DNA of 64,000 bases from NCBI GenBank assembly GCA_026018925.1, contig JAKSZU010000009.1, positions 32,286,583 to 32,350,582 on the forward strand. The letters run 5' to 3'. Every line of letters starts with the position of its first letter. Within the stretch, counting starts at the first letter, position 1. Shown piece by piece: positions 32,187-43,385 of the stretch. Origin of the DNA: Tupaia tana. Lineage: Eukaryota; Chordata; Mammalia; Scandentia; Tupaiidae. The position numbers were made by a program, and so were the translations under genes. A model generated the notes under the pieces. The model was not told the DNA's origin, did not search any database, and saw only the letters and a program-made list of their open reading frames with translations.

Positions 32187-32817
32187 TAATGCCACATAAG
32201 GGTCTCAAAGTGAAGGCAAAGGGATATTATTTAAAAGAAAAAAAAAAAGAGTGATTAACCACGTTGACTGTTAGGCTTTTTAGGAGTCTGTTTTATAGGA
32301 ATCTAGTTTGAATTAAGAGTAAAATGAAGTTGTAACACACAAGAGACCTAACACTAGCCCTGAGTTTGGTCTCAGAGCTAGAAGACAGATGGCTTCTCAT
32401 TGTCTCTCAGATGCTTTTATGTTTTAAGCATGTTGATTATTTCATTCTGCTAAGAATTTGAATGCTCTGTGATCACATGATCATGCAGTTCCCTGAGAAC
32501 TTTCAGGATATAGAATGTTTCCAACTACCTCTTGTCACCTTACTGTTACAGACCCACACTTTTTAACCATAATTAGGACTCTCCTACCCAGGGTCCTGTT
32601 GCCTCTGGGCCCAGTCACAAGTCAGCAGGTGGCATCTAGGGTTCAGCTAGCTATATTTTAGAGCTTGGATGTAGAACCAGGAGATCCACTTCAGCAGATC
32701 ACCAAGGACTCGACACAAAGCTGACGTTGTGAGCAAAGGGTAGTTAGGCACAAATCTAGTTGCCCAGGTTGTTGGTAGCCCATAGAAATAAACTGGTCCT
32801 ATTTGTAAGAAATTTTA
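32187..32817. other. Gene-free stretch, no feature seen
   Basis: Unique-looking, with one A12 run near 32239. Confidence 0.4.
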
Positions 32818-33090
32818 TTACAGATTGAATATTCCTTACCTGAAATGCTTGGAACCAGAAATGTTTTCAGATTTTGGAATATTTGTGTATATATTATGGG
32901 ATATCTTGGTAATAAGACTCAAGTCTAAACACAAACTTCACTTATGTATCATATGCACTACCTTTTTTTCTCCTTTGGAATTCATTTTAGATATGTAATT
33001 GGATGGGGAGTTCAGCTGTGTTGTGTGAAATCTTTGGTTCTCTAGGTCTAGATCTCTGAGAGTAGAGATTTACCCTAAGGCCCAAAATGA
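32818..33090 (+). repeat. Tigger-like DNA transposon fragment
   Basis: ACAGATTGAATATTCCTTAC, CTGAAATGCTTGGAACCAGA, TTTCAGATTTTGGAATATTT and GGGATATCTTGGTAATAAGA match the well-known 'ggttgagtatcccttatccgaaatgcttgggaccagaag' mammalian DNA-transposon family. I take it as Tigger/pogo-like; the family name is uncertain. Confidence 0.65.
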
Positions 33091-34311
33091 AAAATCACAA
33101 ATACATGTAAAGTAGAAAAAGAGTAGTTTTAATGGGAAAGTAAAAATTTTTCATAGAAAAGAATTACACCTCCACACCAGAAAGGCATGTGGGCGTGCAG
33201 CTGCCAGAGAAGGACAACTGTACTGGGCATGGAGTTAGATGTTACTTTTATTGTGCGAGTTGGTAATGAATATTTAGCAGGGAAGGTCTGTAATAGTAGT
33301 TACTTCTTTTGTCCAGATTTCATGGGCTTACATCTGTGCTTGCGTGCCTCTCCTTCAAGTGATAATTTTGAGGAATTTGATTACCTGAACATGCATGCCC
33401 AGTGTGGACTTTGAAGGTATGAGCATCCATATTTGGATGATCTGTCCAACCAGTTTATTATTCCAGTGGGAATTAGGATATTCACCTAGCCTCTCAATCT
33501 GGGGCCCGAAGCTGGGTAGGAGGAAGTATTCTCACAGAGGGCCTGTTTACAACTCCTAATAAGTTGTGATAGATGAAGCTAATGTCCTTCTGCTATTAAC
33601 TCAGGGCTGCCCACTCATTTATAGCTGACTACCTATCACAGACACCTCTTAGACGTTTTTACGTCCTCCATGTCTTTTAACCTCTCTTCAAGGCTCTCAA
33701 ACAGTAGTTTAAGCACAAAGCCCCAAAATATCAAAGCATATGCCCTCAATAATTTTCAGTACAAAGCCCTGTCAATTAACCTAATCAAATAGACAATTCA
33801 GTCAAACAAATAGTTTAATTTTTTTTAACTTGAGTAGTCATTTGAGTGACCTAACTCAAATTGTTTTTAATGCCCTAAAGATGGCCATAAAGAACAATGC
33901 CCAGCCAAGTATCTCCAAATGTATTTTAGATCAAAAGCTAATTTTCATTCTGGGAGAGACCATGAAAATTAGAAGTAAAATGGAGATGCTTTCAGCACAA
34001 ATTTCTCATCTTCCAGCTTGAGAAGTTAGAAAATATTTGCTAAAGCATTTAGAAACAAGTTTATACTGATACCACATGCTACTAAGGAGAAAGGACCATG
34101 ATGGTACTTTCCCAGTTAATTATGTGTGTCTAAAATGGAGAAAAACCTCTTAAAATACTTTGCAGCTGTCAAATTTTAATGTGAAAGATTTCCTTTACGT
34201 CTGCAAATGAAGTATTAATTGCCCTTCTATAATCTTCCTAGCACCATGTATAATTCTGAAGCTATACAAGAAATCAGACACATGGCCTTTATCCTTAAAA
34301 TATTTGTAGTC
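33091..34311. other. Gene-free stretch, unique sequence
   Basis: No repeat named. A 75-codon open frame at 33187-33414 has no recognisable homology. Nothing else to report. Confidence 0.45.
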
Positions 34312-34563
34312 CCAGGGACCAGCAGTTGGCATAATGGCTATGTCCCTGGACTCCCATGTAGTCAATTGCAGTTCAAGTCCCGGACCCAGTGGCTTAAACT
34401 CACACCAGGCGTGTGTGTGTGCATGCCCAAGATCCTGAGAGGAGAATGGAGAAGAGACTGTAGTGTGACCATCTCCCCTGGGGATGGGCTCTCTGTCTCT
34501 CTCTGTCTTTCTGGCGAGCACACACACCCTATAGCAAAAACTTCTCAAAAAAAATATATATAT
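34312..34563 (+). mobile_element. SINE-A copy
   Basis: Sense, duplication ATATTTGTAGTC (34300-34311 and 34564-34575). B box AGTTCAAGTCCCGG. The hairpin and TGATTTCTC segment are shortened (TCTCCCCTGGGGATGGGC). Confidence 0.92.
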
Positions 34564-34639
34564 ATATTTGTAGTCTCCTTCAGAAAACACAAGCTAACCA
34601 CATGACAGAGGGAAAAACACTTTCGACAAGTATCTGCTA

Positions 34640-34805
34640 TGTGCCAAGCATGTTCACATCTAATCTTCACCACAGTCCTGCATGACATGTTATTCGTTCC
34701 TTCATTCATATGGCCAAGGTTATGCCACTAGCAAAATAGTAAGTTCAGATTTAAAGCCAAGTCTGATGCTAGAGCCATTATTTCTATTATACCATACCTC
34801 CAAAT
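34640..34805 (-). repeat. MIR fragment
   Basis: ACATCTAATCTTCACCACAG, GCCAAGGTTATGCCACTAGC and AAGCCAAGTCTGATGCTAGA follow the reversed MIR order; core poorly kept. Confidence 0.65.
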
Positions 34806-34844
34806 GTTTAATTAAATCATACAGATTAAGTAAGGAGGACTGAC

Positions 34845-35055
34845 AAGAGAGAAATACTATGGCATATGGTTGAATTCATGGAATTTAGAACCAGACTGAC
34901 CTGAGCTCAAATACCAGCTGTGTGAGTTTGAACAAGCTATTTAACCTTCCTGAGCCTCTTCTCTTATCTGCAAAATAGGTATAATAAGTAAATGAAACAA
35001 TATAACTAAAAGATTTCACCTAGTGTTTTCCATAGTAAATAATACATATCAAGTA
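34845..35055 (+). repeat. MIR element
   Basis: ATTTAGAACCAGACTGACCT, GAGCTCAAATACCAGCTGTG, AACCTTCCTGAGCCTCTTCT and GGTATAATAAGTAAATGAAA: head and core in order. Opposite orientation to the MIR just upstream. Confidence 0.8.
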
Positions 35056-36439
35056 TTAGCAGCATAACACTGAATTTAAAAGTAATTTTTAAACCTAAAA
35101 CAAACTTTTCCACTTCTGCATCTTAAGGAAGGAGGCATATTTCAAACCAGTAGGGATATGTCTCCTTCTTTCACAGATACTGGTGTGCAAAGAGAAGCAA
35201 GGGACTCTAGAAAAGATGGACTACTATACATAAAAGATACTTTGGATATGCAAAGGGAGACCCTAGGCAATAAAATGTAGAAAGCCAAATTCTTCTCAAT
35301 AATGTGGCAATGCAAAACCTCCCCATCAATCCAAGTCTAGAGTTGACATCTAGATAACATAAAAATTGTAAGAGTTCAGAGGAGAGATAATATGTTAAGT
35401 CACTTGTGACACACCACTCCACCAATTACCAGGTTTTATTGGGCTAATATGGCTTTATAGAAGGGAACTCTTTCTTCCATCATTGCTTTGTGGACATGGC
35501 TTCCAAACCTTCACAGATAATGGAGGTGTATGTTTTTTTTCCATCAGAGAGCAGCAGCAAGAAGCTGGGCCTCTCTTCAAGCTACTGAGAAGCAACTGGA
35601 ATAATCAGAGAGGGCTTTCTGAAGGAAATGATGGGTCTTGGATGGGACATCACAGACTTGATTGGATTCAATGTGTGGTGGAAACTGGGAAAGGAAGACT
35701 CAGAGAAGAAGGATAGAAATAGAAATAATACCTTGATGAGTCTAGGCAAAAAGTCTGCTTTGGAAAACAAAGGGCCCTAACTGCCTTTTAAGTACAATTG
35801 TTGATATGGTCCCAGTCTTTTGATTCCCACACCAAGGGAAAAGACAGCTAATAACCATATAGCTCTGCTCAGGCTGGGGGAGAAGGGTGAAGACAGGACC
35901 GACATAAAAAGGGATGCCACTCTCCAAATGTAGGTTTGGAAAACTTCCCTCTTACCAGGTCACAAATTGGACTATATAATGGTTATTTAATTACTGTTTT
36001 CCCCCTCAGTTGAACATTCTGACTCTTGCTGGATGATCATACTTTAGTCTGTCTCAACTGTAAAAATGGGCAGCACCCTCTGCCATACTTACTGAATAAG
36101 TTAGGATTAAGGTTGGCTGCATGTAACAATAAAAAGCAATAAAAACAACATTGTCTTAAGAAAGACAGAAACTTCTTTTTCTCTCATGAAAAGAAGTTCT
36201 GAAGATAGGTAGTCCAAAATCGTGGCACCACCAGTCAGCAGGAGCCCAAGATCTATCTTCCTTTTCCACCATTCTTAGCTTATTGTCTTCTGTCTCAAGA
36301 TGACTGTTCAAGTTTCAACCCCATTTCTGCTATAAGGAAGCAGTGAGGAGCACTTTAATGAGACTTCCTAGATATCTAACACACTTCTACTTTCATCTTT
36401 TTGGCCAAAATAAAAGTAAAAATTACCTGTTGACAATGA
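35056..36439. other. Gene-free stretch with an old repeat trace
   Basis: 35595-35715 (CAGAGAGGGCTTTCTGAAGG and similar) recalls the 'gtcagggaaggcttcctggaggagg' part of an old mammalian repeat. The rest is unique-looking. Confidence 0.4.
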
Positions 36440-36575
36440 CGTGTATTGTATTTTCAACTGGACTGGTCTGAGATATATTTCATGTCGGGTTAATTCTCTA
36501 TACAAGCTAAATGATGCATAGCAATTGAATGTATAAAAATAATAATTGCAAATTAAAAATTTAAGTAAAAATAAT
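36440..36575 (+). mobile_element. L1 3' end fragment
   Basis: TTCAACTGGACTGGTCTGAG, TATATTTCATGTCGGGTTAA, CAAGCTAAATGATGCATAGC and AATTGAATGTATAAAAATAA give the same 3' UTR family as 42285 (antisense) and 61316. Confidence 0.78.
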
Positions 36576-36584
36576 AGCTAGTAT

Positions 36585-36820
36585 TTCTATAATGTTTACT
36601 ATGTACTAGGCAGTGCTCTAAAAGCTTTACAAATATAAACTCATTCTTCATAGAAATTCAATATAATAGGTACTATTATTATAGCATTTTACAGATGTAG
36701 AAATTGAGACACAGAGAAGTCAATTAAGATCAAATAAGGGAGGAAGCAGAGATTTGAACCCTACATAGCCTAATTCCAAAATCTGTGTGCCTAACCACAA
36801 TGCCACACTACCAAAATAAG
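36585..36820 (-). repeat. MIR element
   Basis: TTTACTATGTACTAGGCAGT, AGGTACTATTATTATAGCAT, TTTTACAGATGTAGAAATTG and GAACCCTACATAGCCTAATT, then AACCACAATGCCACACTA. Nearly full length. Confidence 0.85.
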
Positions 36821-37456
36821 CTAGGCCTCAGCCAGCTCCATGAAGAACTAGCAGGGTTTTTTTTAATTGGGTAGCAATTAACTCAGCAAAATATCAAGGG
36901 TTTTCAGTACAGAAGAAAGGGAAAACTTGTGTTAGAAAGCAAATAGTAGCTTCTGCCATACCCATGTCAAAGGTTCATCAAGATAATGTCTGTGAAAGCT
37001 GCTTAAAATACTGGAAAATGCAGTATATATACAATGTTGGTAGAATAAATCATCCTGTCAGTCCTCAGAGAGTTTTAAATAATCTGGAAATTCTGAGACA
37101 TTTTCTTCTGATCAGGATAGGGAAAGTCTATCTGACAAAACACCATGGCTTGTTTTTATTTTTTTTCTTTAATTAATTTATTTTTTTTAGAACACCATTG
37201 TTTTGTCTCTCCAATATAAGAATTGGAAAGTGAAAGGGAAGTGGTGTTTGGTTGGTAGGGGTCTCTCAAAAAAATCCTCGTTAAGAGGAATGTAAGCCTT
37301 TCCCAGCACAAGCCATATCAGGAGGAAACTTTCTTTCATCGCCAGGCAGTTCTCTGTTCCCTGGAGTAGTTAAAGCCTATAAGCTTTAGATGTAAAGCTA
37401 GCTGGTGCAAATTGATTGCATGATAGCAGTTTGAATTTAGACTTTAGATACTGTCA
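36821..37456. other. Gene-free stretch, no feature seen
   Basis: Unique-looking; T-rich run near 37153-37190 only. Confidence 0.4.
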
Positions 37457-37852
37457 GTAAGAGTTCTTCAAAGAAACAGAATCAACAAGATATATGTATA
37501 CGTATATGTATATTAAGAGATTTATTTTAGGAACTGGCTCACACAACTGTGGAGGCTGGCAAGTCCAAAATCTACAGGGCAGGCATCGTAGAATTTCTGT
37601 GTTGCACCATTAAGGCAGAATTCCTTCCTCTTGAGGAAACCTCAATTTCTGCTTTTAAGGCTCTCCACTGAGTAGATGAGGCCCACCCATTTTATCAAGG
37701 GTACTCTGCTGAATTTAAAGTCAACCTATTACAGCTGTTAATCATTTCTAGAAAATACCTTCACAGCAACATGAAAAGTGGTAATTAACCAAAGAACTTG
37801 ATAACGTAGCCTAGCCGAGTTGACACACACAATTGACCATTACAGGTATCCA
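37457..37852. repeat. LTR-like old repeat
   Basis: AGAGTTCTTCAAAGAAACAG, GGAACTGGCTCACACAACTG, TGAGGCCCACCCATTTTATC and GAGTTGACACACACAATTGA match a common mammalian repeat ('ggttctccagagaaacagaa ... caagttgacacataaaatta'). Probably ERV-derived. Exact family and orientation not certain. Confidence 0.6.
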
Positions 37853-38635
37853 TGCTATATGTATAATGACTTTTAAATATTTGTCTTTCAAACGGAGCTA
37901 GTGAATTGAATTTGCTTAGGGTGCCCAATCCCAGAATGCCTGGGCAACCCTAAAACACCCAATCACCCTCTCCATATGAGCAGGCCTTCAGCTGCTGCTA
38001 CTTGGCTATACTAAGGTCACACCTATCTTGTTCTATAGCAGTAGTTGTAGGGATTATTGGGCAGAGGCTAAACTTTCTCTGAGACCACCCAACGCAAGAG
38101 GCCACAAATTCATCCGGTGCTGTTGTTGCTGAAGCTGGTAGTACCTCCTGAGAAGAAGTGCTGTCCACCTTATGGAGAGAGGAAAAAAGATTCAGCTCCT
38201 TGTCCTCTATCAGCATTCCCTAAACCCTCTCTGGAGTGGTGAGAAACCATAACCTTAACATTCCTCTTTTGCCTAGGGAGCCCACCTTTTCTTCTCTGCT
38301 AGGTCTCTTAAGGAACCATAAATGGCTTTAAAACTTACTTAGATTTATACCTACACTCTGAGTCTGTGTCTATGTAATGGTCTATTCATCTGAAGAACAT
38401 ACCTGCTTTACTTTCCCTAGAAACTAGAAAATTAATCTTTCAACTAGTTAACATATTTTTTTAGGAACACTTTCCTCTAAAGAAACCTTATCCTCAAACC
38501 TACTACATCTCTGATGTAAAATAGAGGCTTTGTCCCCAACCTCTCTTGGCTTCCCATTCATCATGACCCCTTTGGGGCCTCTAAGGGAGCTTCTTAAAAC
38601 CTTTAGGGTTCTGTCAGTGTATAGTCTAAAAAGCA
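37853..38635. other. Gene-free stretch, no feature seen
   Basis: Unique-looking; a 72-codon minus-strand frame at 38216-37998 is unrecognised. Confidence 0.4.
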
Positions 38636-38639
38636 TGAT

Positions 38640-38845
38640 GCAGTGGAAAGGATTCTACATATTTAATCAGACAGACATAGACATACATCAGGGAGGCAAT
38701 ATTGTGTAACAGTGTTGTATTAAGGTAAAAGCTTAACTCTGGAAACTTTAAGTTCTGGATCTATTGTCCTTGGGCAGATCCTTAACCTCTTTAGGTCTCT
38801 AAAACTATAATGATTATCTTCCTTAAATAATTACAGATAGAATTA
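38640..38845 (+). repeat. MIR fragment
   Basis: ATGATGCAGTGGAAAGGATT head, then TTGGGCAGATCCTTAACCTC and TTTAGGTCTCTAAAACTATA. The section between is expanded by about 40 bp. Confidence 0.65.
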
Positions 38846-38859
38846 TATGTAAGAGTATT

Positions 38860-39076
38860 TTTTTTTAGTTTATTTCCTACATGAGCAAGAGAGCAAGCAA
38901 GTACCCCCAACAGGGTCCCAATGCCATAATTCCAGGGTCCCAGCCTCACCCAGCCTAGGATTATGGGCATGTACATGCCCAGTTTACCCAGGGAGGTCTC
39001 CAGATGTGAACCCAGACCCTTGTCTTATAAGCAAATGTTGAGTGTCACATCTTACTGTGAGCCACCATCTAGTCCT
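38860..39076 (-). mobile_element. SINE-B copy
   Basis: Antisense. 3' part TATTTCCTACATGAGCAAGA and AGTACCCCCAACAGGGTCCC; middle GGATTATGGGCATGTACATG; head end GTGAGCCACCATCTAGTCC. The complementary head (GGACTAGATGGTGGCTCAC) and GGGTTCACATCTGGA look tRNA-derived. The flanks TAAGAGTATTT and TAAAGTATTCT are a decayed duplication. Confidence 0.78.
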
Positions 39077-39089
39077 TAAAGTATTCTTT

Positions 39090-39304
39090 TTAAGTTACCA
39101 GAGTGAGACAGAGAAAGATACTGAGAGGAGAAGTTAGAAATCACCCCCTGGGGGATGGTGGCACTACAATCCCTTCTCCTCCTGGGATTTTGGGCATGCA
39201 TACACACATGCCCAGCATGATTTTCAAGTTACTAGGTCCAAGACTCGAATAGTGGTCAGCCATGTGGGAGTCCAGCACCTTAACCACCACATCACTTGCT
39301 ACCC
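39090..39304 (-). mobile_element. SINE-A copy, diverged
   Basis: Antisense. GAGTGAGACAGAGAAAGATA through AACCACCACATCACTTGCTA. The CTATAGGG end is lost. Lies directly beside the SINE-B. Confidence 0.82.
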
Positions 39305-39339
39305 CACAAAGGTATTTTTTTAAAGTTCTACAAAAATTA

Positions 39340-39545
39340 AGTATTATTTACCATAAGGATACTTTGGAAATCAAGGCCATGTCTGATGGCACTGTGATAA
39401 TCTTCAAACTGGCCCCAATGACTAAGGACAACTCTGTAGTTCTAACATCTGGGCTCATAAACTGCCTACGAGGAGAAGCTACCAAGGTCAGCCAGTATCT
39501 CCTGATTTGTTGATCTTAATAAACTTGTCTGAATTCAGTGACCCT
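39340..39545 (+). other. Possible retrocopy fragment, unassigned
   Basis: An open stretch (frame of 39262-39513) gives MSDGTVIIFKLAPMTKDNSV, then a stop and CTTAATAAACTTGTCTGAAT, which resembles a polyadenylation signal context. It has the feel of a processed-transcript tail, but I cannot name a parent and there is no clear A tail. Confidence 0.3.
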
Positions 39546-39614
39546 CTGGTACATTTTTTTTCCATCTGAAGAAAGTAAATCTGCTGAAGGAGGCTAAATA
39601 AATTTGGAGTAGAT

Positions 39615-39870
39615 GGGGCCAGCAGGTGCCATAGTGGTTAAGGTACTGGACTCCCATGAAGTTGACCATGGTTCAAGTCCCAGACCTGGCAGCTTGAAAC
39701 TCACACTGGGCACATGTGTGTGTATGTGCCCAAAATCCCAAGAAAAGAATGGAAAAGGGATTGCACAATGACTATACCGCTTGAAGGGTGATATCTCACT
39801 TTCCATCTCTGTGTCTTTCTGTCTCTCCAGTGAGTGCACACACCCTATAGCAAAAATCTCTCTCAAAAAA
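39615..39870 (+). mobile_element. SINE-A copy
   Basis: Sense. GGGGCCAGCAGGTGCCATAG head with B box GGTTCAAGTCCCAG. CpG-poor older subfamily; end CACCCTATAGCAAAAATCTC. Flank AATTTGGAGTAGAT versus ATTTTGGAATAAAATAGAT is a plausible decayed duplication. Confidence 0.9.
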
Positions 39871-40061
39871 ATTTTGGAATAAAATAGATTACACAAAGTT
39901 AAACAGATGACTTATGGTAGGGCTTATCAGAATCTAACATAATAATGAATTTCTTAAAGGACATTGTAATATATGGCATCATGAACTTATTTAACAACAA
40001 AATTTTTTTTCATAGAATCATGTTTTGTGAAATTCCTACAGAACAGTTTGGGAGATGCTGC

Positions 40062-40490
40062 TTGCTATGGCTTGACCTTGGTTTGTTCCTACCAAAACTC
40101 ATATTAAAGCTTGTTCCCAGTACAGCAATGTTGAGAGGTGAGGCCTAAAAGAAGGTTATTAGGTTATGAGGGCTCCAGCCTCATGAATTGAATGTCTTTC
40201 TTGAAAGACTGGACTACTTGTCACAGGAATACATTAGCTCTCAAAAGATCAAGAAAGTGGGTTGTTATAAAGGTGAGCTTGGCTTTCTCGGCTTTGTCTT
40301 ACTTTTTCTCTCATCATGTGATCTCTTTCTCTTTTTCTATAGTAGAATGACTGTTGCCAGGCAGATGGCCAGTGCCATAACTTTGGATTTTCCAGCCTCC
40401 AAAATTATAAGCTAAGTATTTTTCTTTATAAATTACCTGGTCTCAGGTATTCTGTTATAGTCACAGAAAATGGAATAACACACTGCTTCA
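40062..40490 (+). mobile_element. Solo LTR, ERVL-MaLR (MST/THE1-like)
   Basis: TGCTATGGCTTGACCTTGGT, CCAAAACTCATATTAAAGCT, GAGAGGTGAGGCCTAAAAGA, CATCATGTGATCTCTTTCTC, AAATTACCTGGTCTCAGGTA and GTCACAGAAAATGGAATAAC follow the MaLR LTR order end to end. No internal region. Confidence 0.82.
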
Positions 40491-40734
40491 CAGAGATTCA
40501 CAATACAGGACATTTTTTTTAATATAGCAATTTTCATTCAATTTCATTACAGTGTCCTACCATTTCTAACTACTGCTTTTCCTTACATATAACAGATCCA
40601 GACAAATATCCAGAATGCTTCAGACAGTGTCATTAGAGGATTTCACCAAGTGTCATATGATTCTTCCCTAACTGAATTTGAATATCATCTATAATTATAA
40701 TAAACTTGAATACTTTTTCTTTTTGTTCCAAAAA

Positions 40735-40812
40735 AAAGTATTTTTCCATGAGTGGAGAAAGAGAGAATGAGAGAGAAAGAGACAGGTACCTCCAACAGAG
40801 TCTTCATAGCAG
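40735..40812 (-). mobile_element. SINE-B fragment, cut by an L1
   Basis: TTTTTCCATGAGTGGAGAAA and GGTACCTCCAACAGAGTCTT match the 3' part of SINE-B. The head half is missing, replaced by antisense L1. Confidence 0.6.
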
Positions 40813-40813
40813 G

Positions 40814-41300
40814 AATTCCTTCTTTCTGTGGCTGAATAAACTTCCCTTGTACAAGTGTGCATATATGTGTGTATGTGTATGTATCACATTTTCTTTATCC
40901 ATTCATCCATCAATAGACACTGAAGTTGTTTCCATATCTTGGCTATTGTGAAAAACACAGCAATAAACATGGCAGTACAGATATCTCTTTGACATACTGA
41001 TTTCTTTCACTTTGAGCACATATCCAGAAGTGGGATTACTGATCAGATGATAGTTCTATTTTTAATTTTTTGAAGAACCTCCATACTGTTTTTCATAATG
41101 ACTATACGACTTTACATTTATGCCAATAATGTACAAGGATTCTCTTTTTTCATACTCTTTCCAGTGCTTGTTATCACTTTTCTTTTTGATAATAGCTATT
41201 ATAACATGTGTGAGGTGATACTATGGTTTTAATTTACATTCTCCAGATGATTAGTGAAGCTGAGCACCTTTTCATATACCTTTTGGCCATTTCTAACCAT
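40814..41300 (-). mobile_element. Antisense LINE-1 ORF2 C-terminal fragment
   Basis: ACATTTTCTTTATCCATTCA, CTTGGCTATTGTGAAAAACA, CAATAAACATGGCAGTACAG and AGAACCTCCATACTGTTTTT read backwards as FIAALFTIAK and the upstream ORF2 region. Lacks its own 3' UTR and tail. Confidence 0.85.
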
Positions 41301-41487
41301 GACCAATCTTTTATATAACTCCTCTGAAGTTATCTCCTCCCCACAAGCTACAGTTTAAAGGACCAAGGATAGGCTTTTACCTGAGGGCCTCCAATCTTCT
41401 GGTCAGTGATCTAAGACAGAGCCAGGTTAAAAAAAAATATGAACTAGGACAATCAGACTATCTCTCAGAAATTTTCCCTATAAATAT

Positions 41488-41565
41488 GAGAACAAGAGAG
41501 AAGGGAAGAGGAGGGAAGGGAAGAAAGAGGTGAGAAGGGGAGAGGAGAGGAATAGAGGGGAGGAA
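41488..41565 (+). repeat. Purine-rich (GGGAA/GAGA) tract
   Basis: About 78 bases, almost all purines on the + strand (GGGAAGAGGAGGGAAGGGAA and similar). Could form triplex-type DNA; no other meaning seen. Confidence 0.8.
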
Positions 41566-41707
41566 ATTTGAAGCTAAAAGGATACCTTAAGAGAATCCTA
41601 AGAGTCAGAACTGTAGGGAAAAGGTATAAAGGTGAAATCTTGATAGACCATGGTAACCAAAATTATAAGGGAGCAGAAACAATGAGTACAATAGAAATTA
41701 GGAACTA

Positions 41708-41786
41708 TTGGGTTGTCAGAAAAGCCATGACCTATTTTGCCATATCTTTCTATGCAAAATGGGTCATGACTTTTCTCATGACCCAA
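41708..41786. mobile_element. Mariner MITE of about 79 bp, copy 1
   Basis: Flanked by TA on each side (41706-41707, 41787-41788). Left end TTGGGTTGTCAGAAAAGCCA; complement of the right end TTGGGTCATGAGAAAAGTCA. The centre TTTCTATGCAAAATG. Size, TA target and start TTGGGTTG/TTAGGTTG resemble MADE1-class mariner MITEs. Confidence 0.85.
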
Positions 41787-41980
41787 TATATAACAGATAA
41801 CCCGAGCAGAGGGGGAAATGAAAGCTATCAATGGAGAGGGGGAAGAGAGCTGAGTCATGTTAATGGTAGGACACTAGAGTGAAAAGTCTTAGGATTCTTC
41901 AGCTGAGGTCCCTGAAGTTGTCGTGGAGCCAAATACAATTCCCACGAGGTCCCACTGCACCCTGGTTGCTTATTTATTTT

Positions 41981-42232
41981 TTTATTTTTTTGGAGAGGTT
42001 TTCACTATAGGGCACGTGCGCTCACCAGAAAGACAGAGACATAGAGACAGAAAGCGAGAAATCACCCCCCAGGGGGATGGTCACGCTGCAATCCCTTCTC
42101 CTCCATTCTCCTCTCGGGATCTTGGGCACGCACGCACACACGCCCGGCTTGAGTTTTAAGCCACCAGGTCCGGGACGCGAACCACGACTACGTGGGAGTC
42201 CAGCGACATAGCCATTACGCTAACTGCTGGTT
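41981..42232 (-). mobile_element. SINE-A copy, young
   Basis: Antisense, CpG-rich, flanked by CCCTGGTTGCT (41970-41980 and 42233-42243). The head lacks several bases at the B box (CGCGAACCACGACTACGTGG). Head end CATTACGCTAACTGCTGG. Confidence 0.93.
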
Positions 42233-42284
42233 CCCTGGTTGCTCATTTTTTATTTCCCTGAAATCTCTTTCTCCCTTGCTGGTT

Positions 42285-42800
42285 TTTTTAAAATAATTTA
42301 ATTATTATTATTTTTCTAAACATTCTATCGCTATACATCATTTGGCTTATAAAGAGAATGCACCTAACATGAAATATACCTCAGACCAGTCCAGTTGAGA
42401 GTACTATACACATGGGACCAGCAGTTAGTGTAATGGCTATGTTGCTGGACTCCCATGTAGTAAACCACAGTTCGAGTCCGGGACGCAGTGGCTTAAACTC
42501 ATACCGGGTGCGTGTGCGTGCGTGCGTGCGTGCCCAAGATCCCAAGAGGAGAATGGAGGAGAAGAGATTACAGCATGGCCATGCCCCCTGGGGGTGATTT
42601 CTCATTTTCTATCTCTCTGTCTCTGTCTTTCTGATGAGTGCACGTGCCCTATAGCAAAAACCTCTCCAAAATAAAAGAGAGAGAGAAATAAAATACTATA
42701 CACATTATCATCAACAGGTAATAAACCATTTCTGTGTCCCACAAATGTCTTGCCTCTCTATTTTTTCTCCCTAACTCATTTGCTGTTCTTTAACAATATC
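42285..42800 (-). mobile_element. Antisense L1 3' UTR split by a SINE
   Basis: 42285-42413 (TATCGCTATACATCATTTGG, CACCTAACATGAAATATACC, AGACCAGTCCAGTTGAGAGT) and 42694-42800 (CACATTATCATCAACAGGTA). Same 3' UTR family as 22385 and 29065. Confidence 0.82.
42414..42693 (+). mobile_element. SINE-A copy nested in L1 3' UTR
   Basis: Sense with 12-bp duplication TACTATACACAT (42402-42413 and 42694-42705). B box AGTTCGAGTCCGGG. GCGTGC repeats expanded (GTGCGTGCGTGCGTGCGTGC). Tail AGAGAGAGAAATAAA. Confidence 0.94.
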
Positions 42801-42899
42801 CTGACACCCCTTCACTTGAGATAACTTGATAGTGTCTCTATCCCTTGCAAATAAGAGAGCCTAATGAAAATAGTTCAAATTTTGTCTGGCTTCTGAAAT

Positions 42900-43385
42900 G
42901 TTAATTATCTTTCCCCACCATACTTGTTCAGCCCTCCTTTTCCACAACTCCTCAACAAGAACACCCCACTGCAGAAGTATCAACCTGTTTGGAACATCAC
43001 TCCTTGCCTCCCCATATACACACACTGTAGTCAGTCCCATATCTAACCCTTTGCTGGACATTCTGCTTTACATGCCCTCATTCTTCTTCACCCAACCAAG
43101 TTAACACCTATCCTTTAAGCTCTGCACCCTCCAGGAGGACTTTCCTATCCTTCCCACTTCACATTTTTTCTTCTGCCCCTTGAATCTCTATACCCTGAAT
43201 CACATAATTTACCACCCCATTTGATGCTGTCCTGTGTTTTTCTCTACTTATGCCAATTTTTTTTTTTATCTCCCCAGTTGGTTCTTGAACTCATAGGGAG
43301 CAGAAATGTGTTTCATATTGTTTTCAAGTACCCCACTGCATCATAAACATAGTAGATACCAATAAATATTTGTTGTTCAAATGGT
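42900..43385 (+). repeat. L2 3' region
   Basis: A CT-rich lead-in (CACCTATCCTTTAAGCTCTG, CACCCTCCAGGAGGACTTTC), then TGAACTCATAGGGAGCAGAA and ACCAATAAATATTTGTTGTT. Matches the order of the L2 3' region through to its terminal repeat. Confidence 0.75.

Noticed and set aside
41488..41565. Regulatory GGAA-repeat enhancer
   Set aside because: The tract is purine-rich but irregular, and no array of clean GGAA units or nearby gene supports a function.
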